Counted from the stretch's first letter, positions 26,505 to 39,969 are shown. The stretch is DNA of 64,000 bases from Prunella strophiata (GCA_036583965.1 JAZBQD010000027.1:8471187-8535186); one strand, 5' to 3'. The notes: generated by a model not told the origin, from the letters alone. Made by a program: numbers and translations.

Positions 26505-26575
26505 CCCCGCGGGCCGTGCCGGAGGGGGACGCGGCCGGGCCGGACCACGGCGTGGTGGCCGGAGAGGCATCTGTG
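26505..26575. promoter_or_regulatory. Mini CpG-rich island
   Basis: About eleven CpGs fall within some 70 bases, including CCCCGCGGGCCGTGCCGGAG and GACGCGGCCGGGCCGG. The flanks are AT-rich and CpG-poor. It is much shorter than a promoter CpG island and shows no TATA box or recognisable first exon, so an orphan islet or enhancer-associated CpG patch is more likely than a gene start. Confidence 0.5.
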
Positions 26576-27309
26576 TACACAATGCTAACTTCTCCCACAC
26601 AAATACTAAAAATTTCTCATTAAAAATTATTGCTGTGTCAACATGTGAGGCCGCTCAGCCCCCAAATCTGGAAAAGACGTTCTGGGTTTTTTTTTTTTTC
26701 TTGCCTTTGCTGGGAAAGCGGCGGCAACAGTGGCAAAGTGGGTGGGGGGGAGAGATGGGATGTGAGACTGGAGTCATCTGGTGCTGACTTTGGATCTCTT
26801 CTTTCTCCCTTGTCACTCAAGTTGGGACTTCCAACTGTTCCACTTCATCTATTTTAGTTACTTGCTACCCAGGTTTTTTCCCCCCCTCTCCTCATTCGCT
26901 CCCTATCGCAGAGCTTTATATTTCCCTCACATGGCTGGGCTGGCTGCTTGGTGTTACTTTAAATGGAAATGCAATTTTAAGCCATCTCTTTTGTCGTGGC
27001 GGCTGCAGTGCCTTCAGAGCAAAAGGTTTGCTGTTATCTCGACCCATCTACACAGATGCAGCCATAAATCTGAACGTGCTCTACCCATGCACGATCCCTT
27101 TCATGGGTGGCCAGGAATTCATAGCAAAACAGCACAAGGACCAAATATTTGATCCAGTGAGACAAAATTCGTAAAGCCCCATCAATTCAAACTCTTAATT
27201 CTGCCCTACGACATCGGGCATTTTGCCCCAACGCACCAAAATAAAAATTTTAAAATATGCTCTGATATCGAGTGAGGTGAAGGGAAGTCACCCTGGGGAA
27301 TGAAAATAT

Positions 27310-27342
27310 GGGATGGGGTGGGGTGGAGAAGGGAGGGCAGGG
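27310..27342 (+). other. G-quadruplex motif, six G-runs
   Basis: Six runs of three or four G lie at 27310-27312, 27315-27318, 27320-27323, 27331-27333, 27335-27337 and 27340-27342. The spacers are 2, 1, 7, 1 and 2 bases. Any four neighbouring runs satisfy the classic G3+N1-7 pattern. It sits in a CNE-like block. Confidence 0.7.
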
Positions 27343-28018
27343 AGCCAGTTGTGTACTGTAAAACCAAGCAGCCGCCTCTGCAAAGCATCCATCTCCAGGG
27401 AGGGCTGGTGGTGGGCGGGTGGCCAGCACACCCCAGCCCTCCAAGGGCTCCTGGATCCCTGCTCCCCACGACACGATGCACACGGGTCTGCGCCGGGACG
27501 ACATGAAATACAGCCAGGCATAATTAACCTGATGTAATGCTATATATCAATAAGTTAAAAAACCAACAACTTGCTTTGAGGTCAGGCACCCACACACGCA
27601 ACTCAAACAGTGGAGACCTAATCCAAATTTATTGGAGTTTGTAACAGCTGGACTTATGCCTCTAATACCTTTTAAGTGCCTCTTTTAACAGTGAGCCGAG
27701 TGTGTCTTTCATTAAGGTGAAGTTGAAAGTATGTTAAGTTCATAAGCATGAAAATAGCCATTTAGGTCTCTTAGAGATTAATTCTGCCTTCAGTTTGCTC
27801 TCACTGAACCCCATTAATGTCTGGGATTTGGTGTTTAGTGTCCCATTTGCATAATCTCTGTTTATTACAGGGCCTCGATAATGTGAAAGTATTAAAGTAT
27901 TTCTTTCCCAAAATACAGAGGTATTAATCTTTGAATCCTCCTAGTGTCCTTAATTTGCCATCAAATCCCACAACAGAAACAAATGTGCTTTCTAATCAGC
28001 AATCTTTTCTCGCTTATA

Positions 28019-28120
28019 GGCCCTGATCCAACAAGCTTTTAAGCAAACAATTTACTTTAAGCAATGAGTAGTTGTATTGGAACCAATGGAACAGCTCGTG
28101 TGCTGTGATGGATTGGGGCC
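28019..28120. repeat. Palindromic MITE relic with terminal inverted repeats
   Basis: The left end reads GGCCCTGATCCA (28019-28030) and the right end, on the minus strand from 28120, reads GGCCCCAATCCA: 10 of 12 match. The interior has AAGCTTTTAAGC, TTTACTTTAAGCAATGAGTA and a centre TATTGGAACCAATGGA. This is the block order of a well-preserved reptile MITE family (GATCC-x-GCAAG, CTTAAGCA, TTAACTTTAAGCA, GAGTAGT, CCATTG centre, then the mirror half). The right arm is far more decayed than the left. No clear 8-bp target duplication is seen. The family is recognised from memory. Confidence 0.6.
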
Positions 28121-28260
28121 ATAGAAAATTGCCTTGATGAAAATGTCAATGCTCCCAAGAGCTGGTGAAAATATATTTTTATTATAAACATGCAGAGGAA
28201 CTGTTTTGATCTGAACATTATGGGGAACAAGCTTTGAAGCGATGCTTTTCCACGGTCAGA

Positions 28261-31200
28261 CCTAAACAGAAACTGAATACCACCAGGTTGGATGACAGTT
28301 TAAAAAGGCAGCCCAGAGCCAGATTGATGTTTGTATATAATGAAATTCAGTATTGATGTGATATGGACACTGTCCAGCCTCTACAACTTGTTAGGGTGAC
28401 GTACAGAGAATGCAGAGAAGATAAAAATCAAAGGAGCACAAGGAAAATAAGTCTCAGCACTAAGAGCACTAACATTGTTTTGAGGAACTATTTTGCTGCA
28501 AATGTTTTGAAGATAATCCACAGCCAATTGTAAAACACAGAAGTGACAATGATGTCTAAGCACCATGCACAAGATATCCATCATACTTCATTTTAAGTCA
28601 GAAAGCTTAAAAAAAAACTTAAAAAACTCCCTCACCTGCAGGAGATTTTGGATCACACCACTCCACAGCCAGGTACCAGCAAGACACAAGAACAGATGTT
28701 ACATGGCAGCACACAGGACTGCCAGATAAGAAGTGAGAACAGACAGCAGCTAAACCCCAGAGAACAGCACAGAGTTAACCCTCAACTCCTGCTGCAGCAG
28801 ACAGGGAAACACCTCTGCTCTTTTATGAATATCACCTGTTCATCTGTTTGCTGGTTTGCCATTGTGCTGCCTGCTCTATGATCACCACCAGGAGCCAACT
28901 GCACAAGGGTCAGGGGGCTGATGGTAGCCCCAGCTGTCCTCATTCAGCAGCACCTAATGGACAACACAGGTGTCCTCCACCCTGGAGGTTCACCTTGCAC
29001 CATACTCAGCTTGGCAGGAATCAAGCCAGAAGTAGGAAACTGCAAATGAAAATGCAGGTCCTAAAAGCATAAGGGAGTCAGGGAGGAGCATTTCTGGGAA
29101 GGAAAGAGAGAGCCCTGGCTTAGACACAGCAGAGATCTGCATAAATCAGACATAAATGGCTTAAACTAGCCCAGCTTTCCTGCTGTTTTTTTGATCCTGT
29201 TACCTGCAAACTCAGAACAGTTGCACTGACACAGCTTCTGATGTTTGCCATGCAAAGAGAGGACAAACCATACATGACACAGCAGGACGAAATTAAACAG
29301 TTTCTCACAGTACTGCAAGAAAAGGGTCACTGCTAAAGAAATCAGGAAAATGGACACCAGCAGCAGAAGCCTTTACTAGGAGACCAAGAACCCTTTCAAA
29401 TTTGAGTTAAAATAATAAAAAATATAAAGAGGACAAGACAAATTCAATGCCATGCCCATCTCTGACTCCACCCCACCATATTGCTAAACTTCCAGCATAG
29501 AGGAAGTGTCAGAAGAAGAATCACTCTCATCTCATTTTTCCCAACTCCAGCAAGCAGACCCACACATAGCACTGGGCTGGACACCCTGTGGACTGACCCA
29601 GCACAGTGTGAGGTGTATTTACACCTGGGAGGACAGCAGCCCCTGGTAGAGATCACAGGGATGGGAGGCATAGTACCAGCACTGCAGCAGGGAAAGAGAG
29701 AAAGGGAATTAAGCTGATAAAAGAAAGGGTGAGGTAGAAGAAGGAGCTATGTCCCATTAGCACCTCCAAACTGGATGCCTTTGAATGTGGAAAATTGCTG
29801 GACCAAGGAGAATCAGGCAAAGAGCCAGCAAGGAGCAGGCTATTCACCAGCTTCATCTGCAACAAAGCCACATCCTGACTGCAAATCTTGCAAATCAATT
29901 ATGCCCACAGGTTGTTGGGTTGCAAAGGCGGGGAAGAGGGAGTTTGTTTTGCTTTTCTTAGTAAACCACAAGACCATTTCCTAGCAGATTACCCCAAGAA
30001 TGACAGGCAGGGCCAGGGCTGCCAGGTGCCTGGGAAGAGGCTGCCAAGTCCCAAGGATCACCATTGCTAATTGGCTCCTCTGAAATGAGCGTGACAGAGA
30101 GCCACATTTTCTCACCCACAGGTTTCAGGGTTATATTTAACTGGCTGAGGCAGAATTAAATGTCAGCTTGGCTGGAAGGAGAAAAAACAAAACAAAACAA
30201 ACAGCAACAAACAAAGTGAGAACTTGTCATTAAGCCGGAGGGGAGTCAGTGCTAAGTGCACTGCGGCCGGTGCCCACACACAGCCTGGCAGGCACCAGCA
30301 CAGGCAAGAAGGAACCAAGGGATTCATCCCTTTAAAAGCACAGCTTAAATTCAGGTTGCTTATTTTGATTTGTAAGCAGCACAGAGGGGTGAGGGAGAAG
30401 GGACACATTTTCCCCCTGTGATTTCTGTCCTGGGTACTCCCACCTCTCAGTTTGACTGCAGCCACAGATTTCCACATCCAGCAACACTGATGGCAGAAAC
30501 TCCCAGCAAAAAGAGGATGGGGTGGTGAAAAGAGACAGACTCCTTAAACACATCTGGAGCCACTGGAGGGAGTTCAATTCAGCTGGAGCACAGGTCCCTT
30601 TGTGGGTGATGAAAGAGGGTGGAGTAGGAAGGGGAGGGAGCATTGCCTCACCCCCGCACAGCACCTGCTCCAAAACAGCCAGCAGGGCTTCTCACAGCAA
30701 CACACACATCACTGGCATGGGAAGGGCAGCTCCAGACCTCCATCCTCTCGCTCCCTAAACCATGAGTTTGGGCTTCCTTGGCTCATGGTATCAGTCAGAA
30801 GAAAACCAAGACCCCATCCCCAAAACCTGCTGGTTTCACCCCCTGCCTGCTTCTTGCCTGCCTCCAGGCATGCAGGTGTGGGAACAGCCCTTGCCACAAT
30901 TCTCAACAACACCCAGCCCCTTCACCTTTGGGGGAGGGCAGTGCTGGCACATATCAGGCTTCAAAGTCAGTATTAGTCTGTTTGAAAACTCAGGGGCCAC
31001 TCATATACAGCAAAGGGGATATTTGTCCTCTGCTAAATGGGATGATGCAGGATGTGCAACAAGACAAGGCCTGCTTTGGTTGTACCTCACTTGCTTTGGC
31101 TCGGGAAAGAGAAGAGGACTGAGTATTTCACCATGTGCACCCTGCAAGCCCTTCAGTCAGGTTTATGAAGGCAACCCCAGGACTAAGAAAAATGAGTCAC

Positions 31201-34200
31201 AGACCTTCCCAATCATACTGACAACACAAATTGATCCCACTCCAAAGGCAGCCCAACTGTGTTCCCTGTCCAGTGGCATGGACAGGGAAAGGAAGATCAG
31301 GATCAAGGGGAGTAACGAGGGGAGGTCTCAAACCATGGGAGATTGGCTGCTTCATGGGCATTAACCACTAAGAAAATGTAAGTAGGCATACAGATATAAT
31401 TTTGCTTTACCAGAAGATCCCTTTTCTTTCCTCTCCTCCACCATAAACTATTGTTTATTCCAGGTGACCTCTTCCTCCTCCCATTCCCCAAACAAGAGAA
31501 TATGGCAAATTCTAGGAAAGTAGAGCTATAAAATCAAAAGTATCCTTTCAAAACATGGTGTTTCACTTTCCAGTCAGAAGTGAGGTATCCTGGACCAAGC
31601 TGAGTTCAAAATCATGTTTTCCCAAGTCAAAATGTTAATCACAAGTGAGATAATTGTTTTGAAGCAGTTTAACTTTGTGAAGAAAATGACAGAGTTAAAT
31701 ATTTTGACACTGTTTCATCAAAACTTCTTATTCACTGGAAACAGGTTATTTTGACTTTTTAATCTTAACCAAGAACCAAAAATTTCAAAAACCCAACAAA
31801 ATGTTGACACATCCACATTTCCTTCAGGCTGGCAGGTCTATTTTCTAACCACCCCTTCTTAAATGAAGACGGAAATATTAAGCTTCAGCTCATATTTCTC
31901 GAGGCTTATTTTCTTTAGCTCCCATCTTTAAAAAACTGGAGACCATAAATAGCCTGGGTTTTTTCCTCCAGACTGCAACACAGACTTTTAAACCAAACAT
32001 TTGCAATCATCACAGCTGTAATAAGTACAACGTTTCTTCAAAGGGATTACATTGGACTGTGGTTTTCAGTACTGCCTCGTTGTCTGTTGTGAAATCTCCT
32101 CATCATAAATTAATTTGATTCTATTATCTTTCTGATACAATCTGCTTTCTGACAGATCAGTTTTAATCTTGGTTGATTCTTGTTTCTTATTGACAGCTCA
32201 GAGCACTACTGAAGAGATGCAAGTTATTAATGTTGACAGGGTTTGTAATGGAATATCTTTTATCCAGCAATGTATCCTCTGTAATGTTTTTATTCTCCCT
32301 TCTCTGGCTACTTTAAGAGGCTAAACAAAAAAATCAAACAAGCCATACAGCTTGACTTTCCTGGAACCCTTTCCAGCTCTTTCTGGAACTTTCTTCTACA
32401 TCCACTGAGGATGTTATGGTATAAGGTGTTATTCATATTGGACAAAACTACTAAAACAATAACATACTGAAGGTTAAGCACAGTGCAATCCAGTTGGAAA
32501 TCCAAACTGGATCAAACAACTTAAAAGAATTTCATATTTTTACAAAATTATGTAAGTCTACAATGCCAACCAACAAGAGAAACAAGGAGGGAAATTAGCA
32601 AGACAGCTGATGCACGACCCAAGCTTGAGAGAATACCTCCCCATGCACCACCACATAGGATAGAAAAGAAACCAAGAGATTTGACCCACTGAGTCAGAGG
32701 TACTGGGCTGGCTCACTGGAAATTAGGCTCCTAGCTGCCTTCTGTGGTCCTGATCCCTAGGACAAAGTGAGGGAACTTGAACCTGCTCTATCCTGCTTTA
32801 CCAACTATCCTCAAAACACCCTTCCATTTCACACATGATTCATTTAGCCTTAAACGCCTATTAAAGATTTTCTTGAAAACATTATAACTGTGCAAGGAAC
32901 ACAAGAGAAGAATTAAACTGTCACGCCTCTCCCTTTGCACCTTCTCTGCTGGAGCAAATAAATTCCAGGCACCAAAACTTCAGCAGCAGCTATACCAGGG
33001 ACAGCAGACAAAACACCTCTAAATCAATGTAATTCTCTATTCAGGTTCCCCTGCAAAAGTGTTTTACAGCCACCCTGGGTTCACACTGCACAAGATACCA
33101 GGATTTATGATTGGGATTTAAGCAAATCTGTAACTCCTAATTAATGGGGAAAGGCTTTTGCAGGGAGCATGACCCCCTGCAGCCTCCTCTTGGTTTCCTA
33201 TCTCTCTTTTTAAAGTGTATTGTGCTCGTGCTGCCACAGGCAGCAGAGGGACCAGGTGTCCAGAAATGGTCCAGATAGTCCCAGGACAGAGCAGGAACTA
33301 TTCTTGAATACTGGAGGGAGAAAAAAAAAAAAAAAAAAATTTTGACAATCCAAATTTCCACCCTGAGCTTGTTATTTTCCCACTGTTCTCTTAGAAGCTG
33401 CACCATTGGGAATGCATCTCCCAACAGCATGGCAAGAGAGGATCCCACCTCCTGCCTCCCTCACAGGAATTCACTAGACCAAGGGCTGCCTCAGTCTGAC
33501 ATGTCCCTACACTGACATTTACTCACAGAATGTTTTCTCTAGATCTGTAGGTTTACTTTGACCAGTTTCCACATTCTTATCTTTCCTCCAAAGTGATCAG
33601 ACCCTATTTCTGGGTATCTTTAGCAGTAGGCTCTCAGAGCTCAGCCTGCTTGCCTTCCAGTAAAATTAATAGTACCTTTCCCCAATTATCTGGAGCCCTT
33701 GAGAGCCCCATGTTATTACTGGAGTGTTTTTCATTAGCTGTGCTGGTTCAAGGCTGCAGGAGGATGGAGCTCAGCACAGGAGTCAAACTGTTCTGGACAG
33801 AATGAACTAGAAACCTCGTAACACAATTAGAAGTACCCACAGGGTAACATATAACTTTACTGTCAAGCCCTGAAATAACATGGCTAGCTAATGAAATAAA
33901 ATAAACTTTGTTTTAATTAAAATTAAAAACATTTTATCTCTCTCATTTCAGTCTTAAAACAGGGGCAGTTCAAAAGTCACCATGGAACAAATGAGAAAAA
34001 CATTTGAAAAGTGAGGGGCAGGGACAAGGGTAACATCACTGGGTTTGGAGTGACCTGCATCACAAACCCCTGGCAGGATCTTTGTCTGAAAACAGCCTGC
34101 AAGAGATGTTTGTGGAACAGATTCCTAATGAAGACTGAAACCTAAAAAACACAGGGATGTTCTCATGGACCCACCCTACCTCTAGATTCCAGCTGAGCAG

Positions 34201-37200
34201 AGGAAATTCCCCCAAACCAGGAAGGAACAGGATGTGAGCTGCTCAGGAACCACCAAGTGTGACCCAGCCACGAGGGATCACAGCCTCTGCCTGGTAACAC
34301 TCTGGGTCCTTGTGCTGGGAACAGCAGCTCTGCTCCCTGGAGGGAGCTTCATTCCACTCTGTCTTCACCCATTGGCAGCAACTTCCCAGCAGATCTGACA
34401 GTACATGGCTTTGCTGCCATAGCCACAATCAAAGGCAAGCTCTGTCCTCACTATTCTCATTTCCTCTTGTAGCTGATTGCTTCTTAACTGTTCTCCAAAT
34501 CCTTGGAGGGGCCCTCTGCAAGAGGGACACCACTGCTTTCCTCTCACTTTCCATGGTTGTTCAGCACAGGAATGAGCCCACCTAGAGAAATCCTAGCTGA
34601 ACATGGTGTGTTATAGAGGCTTTATGCACACAAAGGGAGAAAATGGAGAGCTGGTAAAAATAATAATCAGCTTTCCTTTCTTTACACAGAAATTTTGGCA
34701 AAAGGTATCAGGGCAAAAAATAGTCCATGCTTGCCCAGTTTGATGAACAATGGAGGTATGTGGAGAGCTAGACTGTATGATCAGGGTCTGATGAAAACCA
34801 GAAATTACCCAGGGGAACCAAATCCTCTTGGTTGAATTCCCAGTTTTCTGTCAGAAATTCTTCAACAGCTTTTCAACAGTCTCAATTTAACCTTGTTTAA
34901 AACCAGTTTGGTACCTAGTTCTGCTGTAAATGAGATTTGAGGAATTTTCTGATCTCCTGATGCTCCAACTACATGTATGCCACCAGCATATCCACTATAG
35001 GTATGGATAAGTACTTCCACACAGGACAAGCAGCAGTGGAATTCCAGAATGAAAAAGTTTATAGACATAAAAATACACACATATACATTTATGAATTTCT
35101 CTCTTTCTTTTATCTCTGTCTCTAACTCTAAAATTTAGTGTAACCTCTGGACCTCTCCATTTGTTCACTGAGTCCAGTATTCCCTAGCCATTCCTGTTTG
35201 CCCACAGCAACTTGAGGAAGACAGATCACTGCTAGTCTGGAAGTGAGTTAGGGCAGGGCTGATGTGTTGGTTGGGTTTTTCCTGCTCACAGACTGGTCTT
35301 CCCCATCTGTTCCTGAGTCCAATGGAAGCACAGGCAAACAATAAACAATTCTACATCTTCATTGCCACTGCTTGTTAAGGGTCAGCAATACTGCAGGGTG
35401 CTCTGTAGGGAGCAGTAGATGTTCAGAAGGCAGATAGATGCTCAGCTCATTCAGAAAATCAGACCAAAATTAAAGCACCCAAGCTCTGATTTCACAGAAA
35501 GTGGGTCCAAAATCACCTGCCCAAGCCCAACAGCTGTCTTCCTGCTTTGAGATATATCTACCATTTCCCAAATGCAAAGGATGGAAAAAATAAAATCCCA
35601 TACTAAAGAGGAAGTAACATCCAAAGCCAAAGAGTATTAAATGAGTTGAAACAGCCTCCCTTACTTACTGTGAGAGAGCTCACTTGCTCTGGAAGGGATC
35701 CAGTAGATGGGCAGCTTTCTTCTATCCAAAGTTTAATTAAATTCTTGACCTCAACCATTAGATTCGAGTGCCAAAACCTTGAAGTTACAGGGAAATCTGT
35801 CAGCAACCAGGCAGGACTGTGGCATGCAACTGTGGTGGGGTCTCTGCCAGACTCAGCATTGTAGATGAATTTGCTCTTTCTACCAGATCTAATTGCCAGA
35901 TGACCTGAGCTCCACAGCAAGCACCAAGGCAATGAGGGACACTGCTGCAGTGGTTAATGTATCTGCTGCAAACCACAGCACAAGCAAAGCTCTTTAGGGC
36001 TCTTTGATGCTGTGGGTACATTGCTTTCTGATTAAAACCAGCTCAAGTTTGCTTACATGTGCTGCAATCACATCCTAGAGACCTGCTTAGTGCAAAGTGT
36101 GCACTCACTATGACAAATATTAGATATCCATTAAAAGGAAACAGGCTTCCAAAGCCAGAGCAGGAAAGATTAAGGGAAGAGGTGTGAAAAGAAAAGAGCA
36201 GAGGAATAGGAATGAAAGTCTCAGAAGCAAACTCAGGATGTAGAGAAATAAGAAGTGATGTAAAAATAACACAGGAGGTCAATCACAAGTGATACAGTTC
36301 ACTGTTCAAAACATGTATATCTTAAAAACAATCTGAACTTATTCAATCCAATAAAAGCACCAGTTCTCATTACACACTTACTATAGGGAAGTATTATTTC
36401 TGTGTTGGCTTACAAATTGTCTCCCTCTCTCTTTCTCAAACTCATCGCAATCTTAACTAATACAAGTAAATCTCTGCACATGAAATATGAGCCACTGGCA
36501 GCTCTCAGGCTCGCTTTTCATCCCAAGCCTAATGGGCAAAGCACTGTGATTTCATTTCACAAGCTTTTCCAGCTGAGCTCAGAGTCGATCATTTGCCAGA
36601 GTTTGACTCTTGCAAACAGCCTGCTGGAGCCACTGAACTCACAGGGTCAAATCCATCAATGGTGCAACCCCAGCTAACCTGAGACACTTCAGGCCAGGGA
36701 CTGGTGTGTTCCAAAGCATTAAACATCCCTTGAGACCTGTGATCACAGAACATTGTCATAACACTTAGGCAGCCATGGTATGTTAATTTAAAGTTGTCAA
36801 AATATGCATACAGCCCTGCTTGTGCTTCACTTGGATGCACACGAGAGGCCACAAAGTCCATTTATAACATGGAGAATGTCCCCAGAGTGCTGCAGCTCCA
36901 CGAGGTAGTGAAGGGGCTGTTCAGCACAGTGGGACAGGCTTTCAGTGGAAACTCTTTGCCTCTCCAGCACCAGGTTCTTGTTCCTTCAGCAGTGCTACCT
37001 GGCTGAGCCACTCATTTAAATGCCTAGAGCAAACCCATGTATTTCCCATCTTAAGCAGCATCAGCACTTGGTGCTCCTCTCCAGAAAGAGGGCTCTGGTA
37101 GCTTAAAGGAATTTTAAAACCCCTAATTCTCAGGCTAAAAGCCTATAAAGATCACTAGATAGTGGGGTTTCCCCACACCCAAGGGCAGTGGAAAGATGGT

Positions 37201-39969
37201 ACAGGTATTCAGATACGTTTGCTGCTGACTGCTTTCAAATGACTGCTTTCAAAGATGAGGTGCAAACACCTCCAGATAGAATTAAAGGCTGCTATAAAGA
37301 GTGGAGCAAGTCAAACCTCAAAGCAGTGGGGTCCCATGACTGAAAAATTAAGCCTCTGATTACACACAAGAGTTGACCTCCAGTCAATTTCCCATCTCAA
37401 TAATTTTTTTTTCATCTATTGGAAATTTCTTCCTGCAAGAAACATGGAGGAGAGCCAAGGCTACAGGACAAGAGGATGAGCCAGCCCTTGCACACTCTAC
37501 AAAGGGGTCAAAAAGTGGATCCTGGCTCCATGGAATTCTCAAACACCAATCTGGGAGCACTGTGGATCATCCCATGGTAGACATCCCCAGGACCACTGCT
37601 GATGGAACCAGAGCTCTGTGCTAGAACCCCTTGCATACCAAACCAGGAGCATTGCCTTTTACACTCCATCCAGGGGCAGAAGGACTTGGTGTCACAGCCC
37701 TGCTCCACCCACTCCTGTGCTCTTCAGAAAACCCCAAACAGCCCAAACCAAGGCTTGCAAGAGAACCAGATCCCCAACTCCTACCTACTCCTCTCCCAAG
37801 GGTGCCTTGGCCAAAACCCCACATTTTCCCCAGCTCAGAAAAGCCTGGAGCCACCCCCTTATCCCATTTTTATGTCTTCTGCTGGGAGGAAACACTTCCC
37901 ACAGAAAACACAGCGAAAGCAGAAACTTTCTGTTAAAATTTTCATTTTTGACAAAGGCTTCAGTTCCCAAATAGGGGTTAGGGGACAGCAAGGGGGAAAT
38001 GGGTTGTCAAAGAATTCTCATAGTGCTTTCTTTAAGTGCTTTGTTGGACCTGGATGCAAAGAAATAAGAGAAAGGATAAAAAGCACGGTCAACATGCTAC
38101 AAAACATATTAGAATCATTTCAATCCTTGGGAAAAGTATTTTGGTTCCCATTGCTAATAATTATATATCATAAAAGGTCAGCAAAAGCATTGTGACTACA
38201 GCCTGTAAAAATAACATAATCTTGCAACAAAATACTTCATTATTGCTTTCTGCTGCCCTCAAACAGCAAGCTACAAGAAAGTGGAAATTTCCAGGAAATG
38301 CATTAATTGGAAAATAAGGATGTGTTGGATTTCTCATCAGAGAAAAAGGCACTTTTATTGAGCAAAGATCATTATTAAAATTCAAGTCATGCAGCTCATA
38401 CTCTGAATCCAACAGGCAAGAACTTTCCATAGTTACATACAGTACATTTTCATAGGGTTAAGATGATACACAGTTAGTTCTTTTTAAGCCAATTATGCAG
38501 AACAAGCAACATTATTTGGGTGGATCTAGGAAAGCAAATAACATTTGTTTCCAAAAGAGCTACATGGAGCATTTGCTGAGTATTCTGCTAGGTAGCTCTC
38601 CAGTTATTCACTTTTCAGGGGAGTTGGCAGGAGCCAGCACTGCAGTAAGGCAGCCTGACTTGTGGCTAGGTCCCTGTTACACTGAATAATGGAAGAAGGG
38701 AAAGTTAAGCCCAGAATCAAACCAATACAAGTTTTAAAAAGTCAGAAGCCTTAAATTATGTTAGTGTTTCCACTTCAGATGGTCTCAGTCAAAAGAGCAG
38801 TGTTCCCTCCACCACACACCCTGTTTGTTCTACAGTAACTGCAGTGGGTATAAGCCCAGGAGAAGAGAGGAGGGACAGAGGAGCACCTCACATCCTTTGG
38901 ACTCAGGGATACCAAAAGCAGCTCTGGATTCAAGTTCAAGCTGTCCTAGAGGGACAGTTTGATTTACAATTGTTCAGGGGCCTGGCAGCTCTCTGCCAAC
39001 AGCCACTCAGGGATGCTCACTGGCAGAAAGGGGATAAAATCCTAAGCACAGCAGATTAGCTGCAGGTTTTGTGCCATGAGCACCAGCAGGGCAACAAGCA
39101 GGAGAAAAAAATATTCAACTTATCCTCAACTTTGGTACACCTGATCTACCAATTATTCTTCTTTCTCCAGGGTTATTTCACCCAAATTCTTACTCCTGTT
39201 CTTGAAACACCAGAAGAGAAAAAGAAGTAGTAACTGAAATGCACATTTTACAAAGCTCTGCTGAACTTGGCAGTAGGCTCTGGATGTCCTCAGAGAGCTC
39301 AAAATTTAGGGCCTGAATCAATTCCTATTGGAGCTTTTCCATTCATTCAACAGCAGAGAAATTGGGATTGTCAGTAAGAAGACAGGCAAGGGAGGCAACT
39401 GCATAGGAAAGAGGACAGCCAGGATGCCTGGGTTGCTTTCTCATCTCCCTTTCCCAAACTCATAGCCCAACAAGCCCCTGCACCTCCCCACAACTGTTCT
39501 CCTTTCACCCCACCTTTGCAGACAGCATTAGGCCATTTTAGCTGCTGCAGCTCTGCCCAAAATAATTTCTCCCTTTTCAAAAGAGTTTCCTTCCCCATGA
39601 TTCATGAGCTCACAGACCAGAGGTGAAGCCTGGGAAAGTCCAGCCCAGAAGGGAACATTTTGGATAGGCATGAATATGTAAAAGCAGGGTGTGGAGACTG
39701 CACTTTGCTTTGCCAAACCCAGGCTGCCCGGGTGCTAGAAAAACCTCTTCCCTTCCCTGGGATCCTGAGCAGAGCAGGGAGGTGGGAGGCAGCTAAGCAT
39801 TAACAGCTTGTGCTGCAGGGTCGGGGCCTCCATCGAGGTCAGAGACACTCTTCATTCCTGGAACATCCCCAGCCCTGGCCTCCCTTGAAACCTGGGAACA
39901 CAGCCACCTCTGCCCCACCTTCCCTGGCTGTGCCAGGCCCTCGCTGGACACCACCCAGGTTTGGGGCCA
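28261..39969. other. Long unique non-coding stretch
   Basis: About 11.7 kb contain no gene, RNA gene or transposon that I recognise. Minor items are A-runs at about 28609-28617 and 33319-33339, a GC-richer part at 30200-31340 with overlapping unfamiliar open frames, and a 14-bp tandem duplication at 37227-37254. Local enhancer-like texture appears in places, for example 33880-33960, but not strongly enough to call. Confidence 0.6.
37227..37254 (+). repeat. 14-bp tandem duplication
   Basis: GACTGCTTTCAAAT is followed directly by GACTGCTTTCAAAG, two copies differing at one base. It probably arose by replication slippage. Confidence 0.8.

Larger units (their letters stand above)
26331..28260. 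promoter_or_regulatory. Strongest CNE-like block in the window
   Basis: Almost two kilobases read like conserved regulatory DNA. Homeodomain-type TTAAT/ATTA cores, an octamer-like ATTTGCATAA at 27845-27854, and GCATGCA, GATAA-type and TTTATTACAG elements occur without any young repeat. Isolated CpGs persist in AT-rich context, for example near 26995, 27040, 27076 and 27210. Inside it lie a CpG-rich island (26505-26575), a G-quadruplex motif (27310-27342) and a MITE relic (28019-28120). The likely role is a distal enhancer array of a developmental gene outside the window. No target can be named. Confidence 0.4.

Noticed and set aside
37602..38195. 197-codon plus-strand frame
   Set aside because: Two other plus-strand frames are open in the same place, no domain is recognisable and the last third is AT-rich with Lys/Ile/Phe bias.
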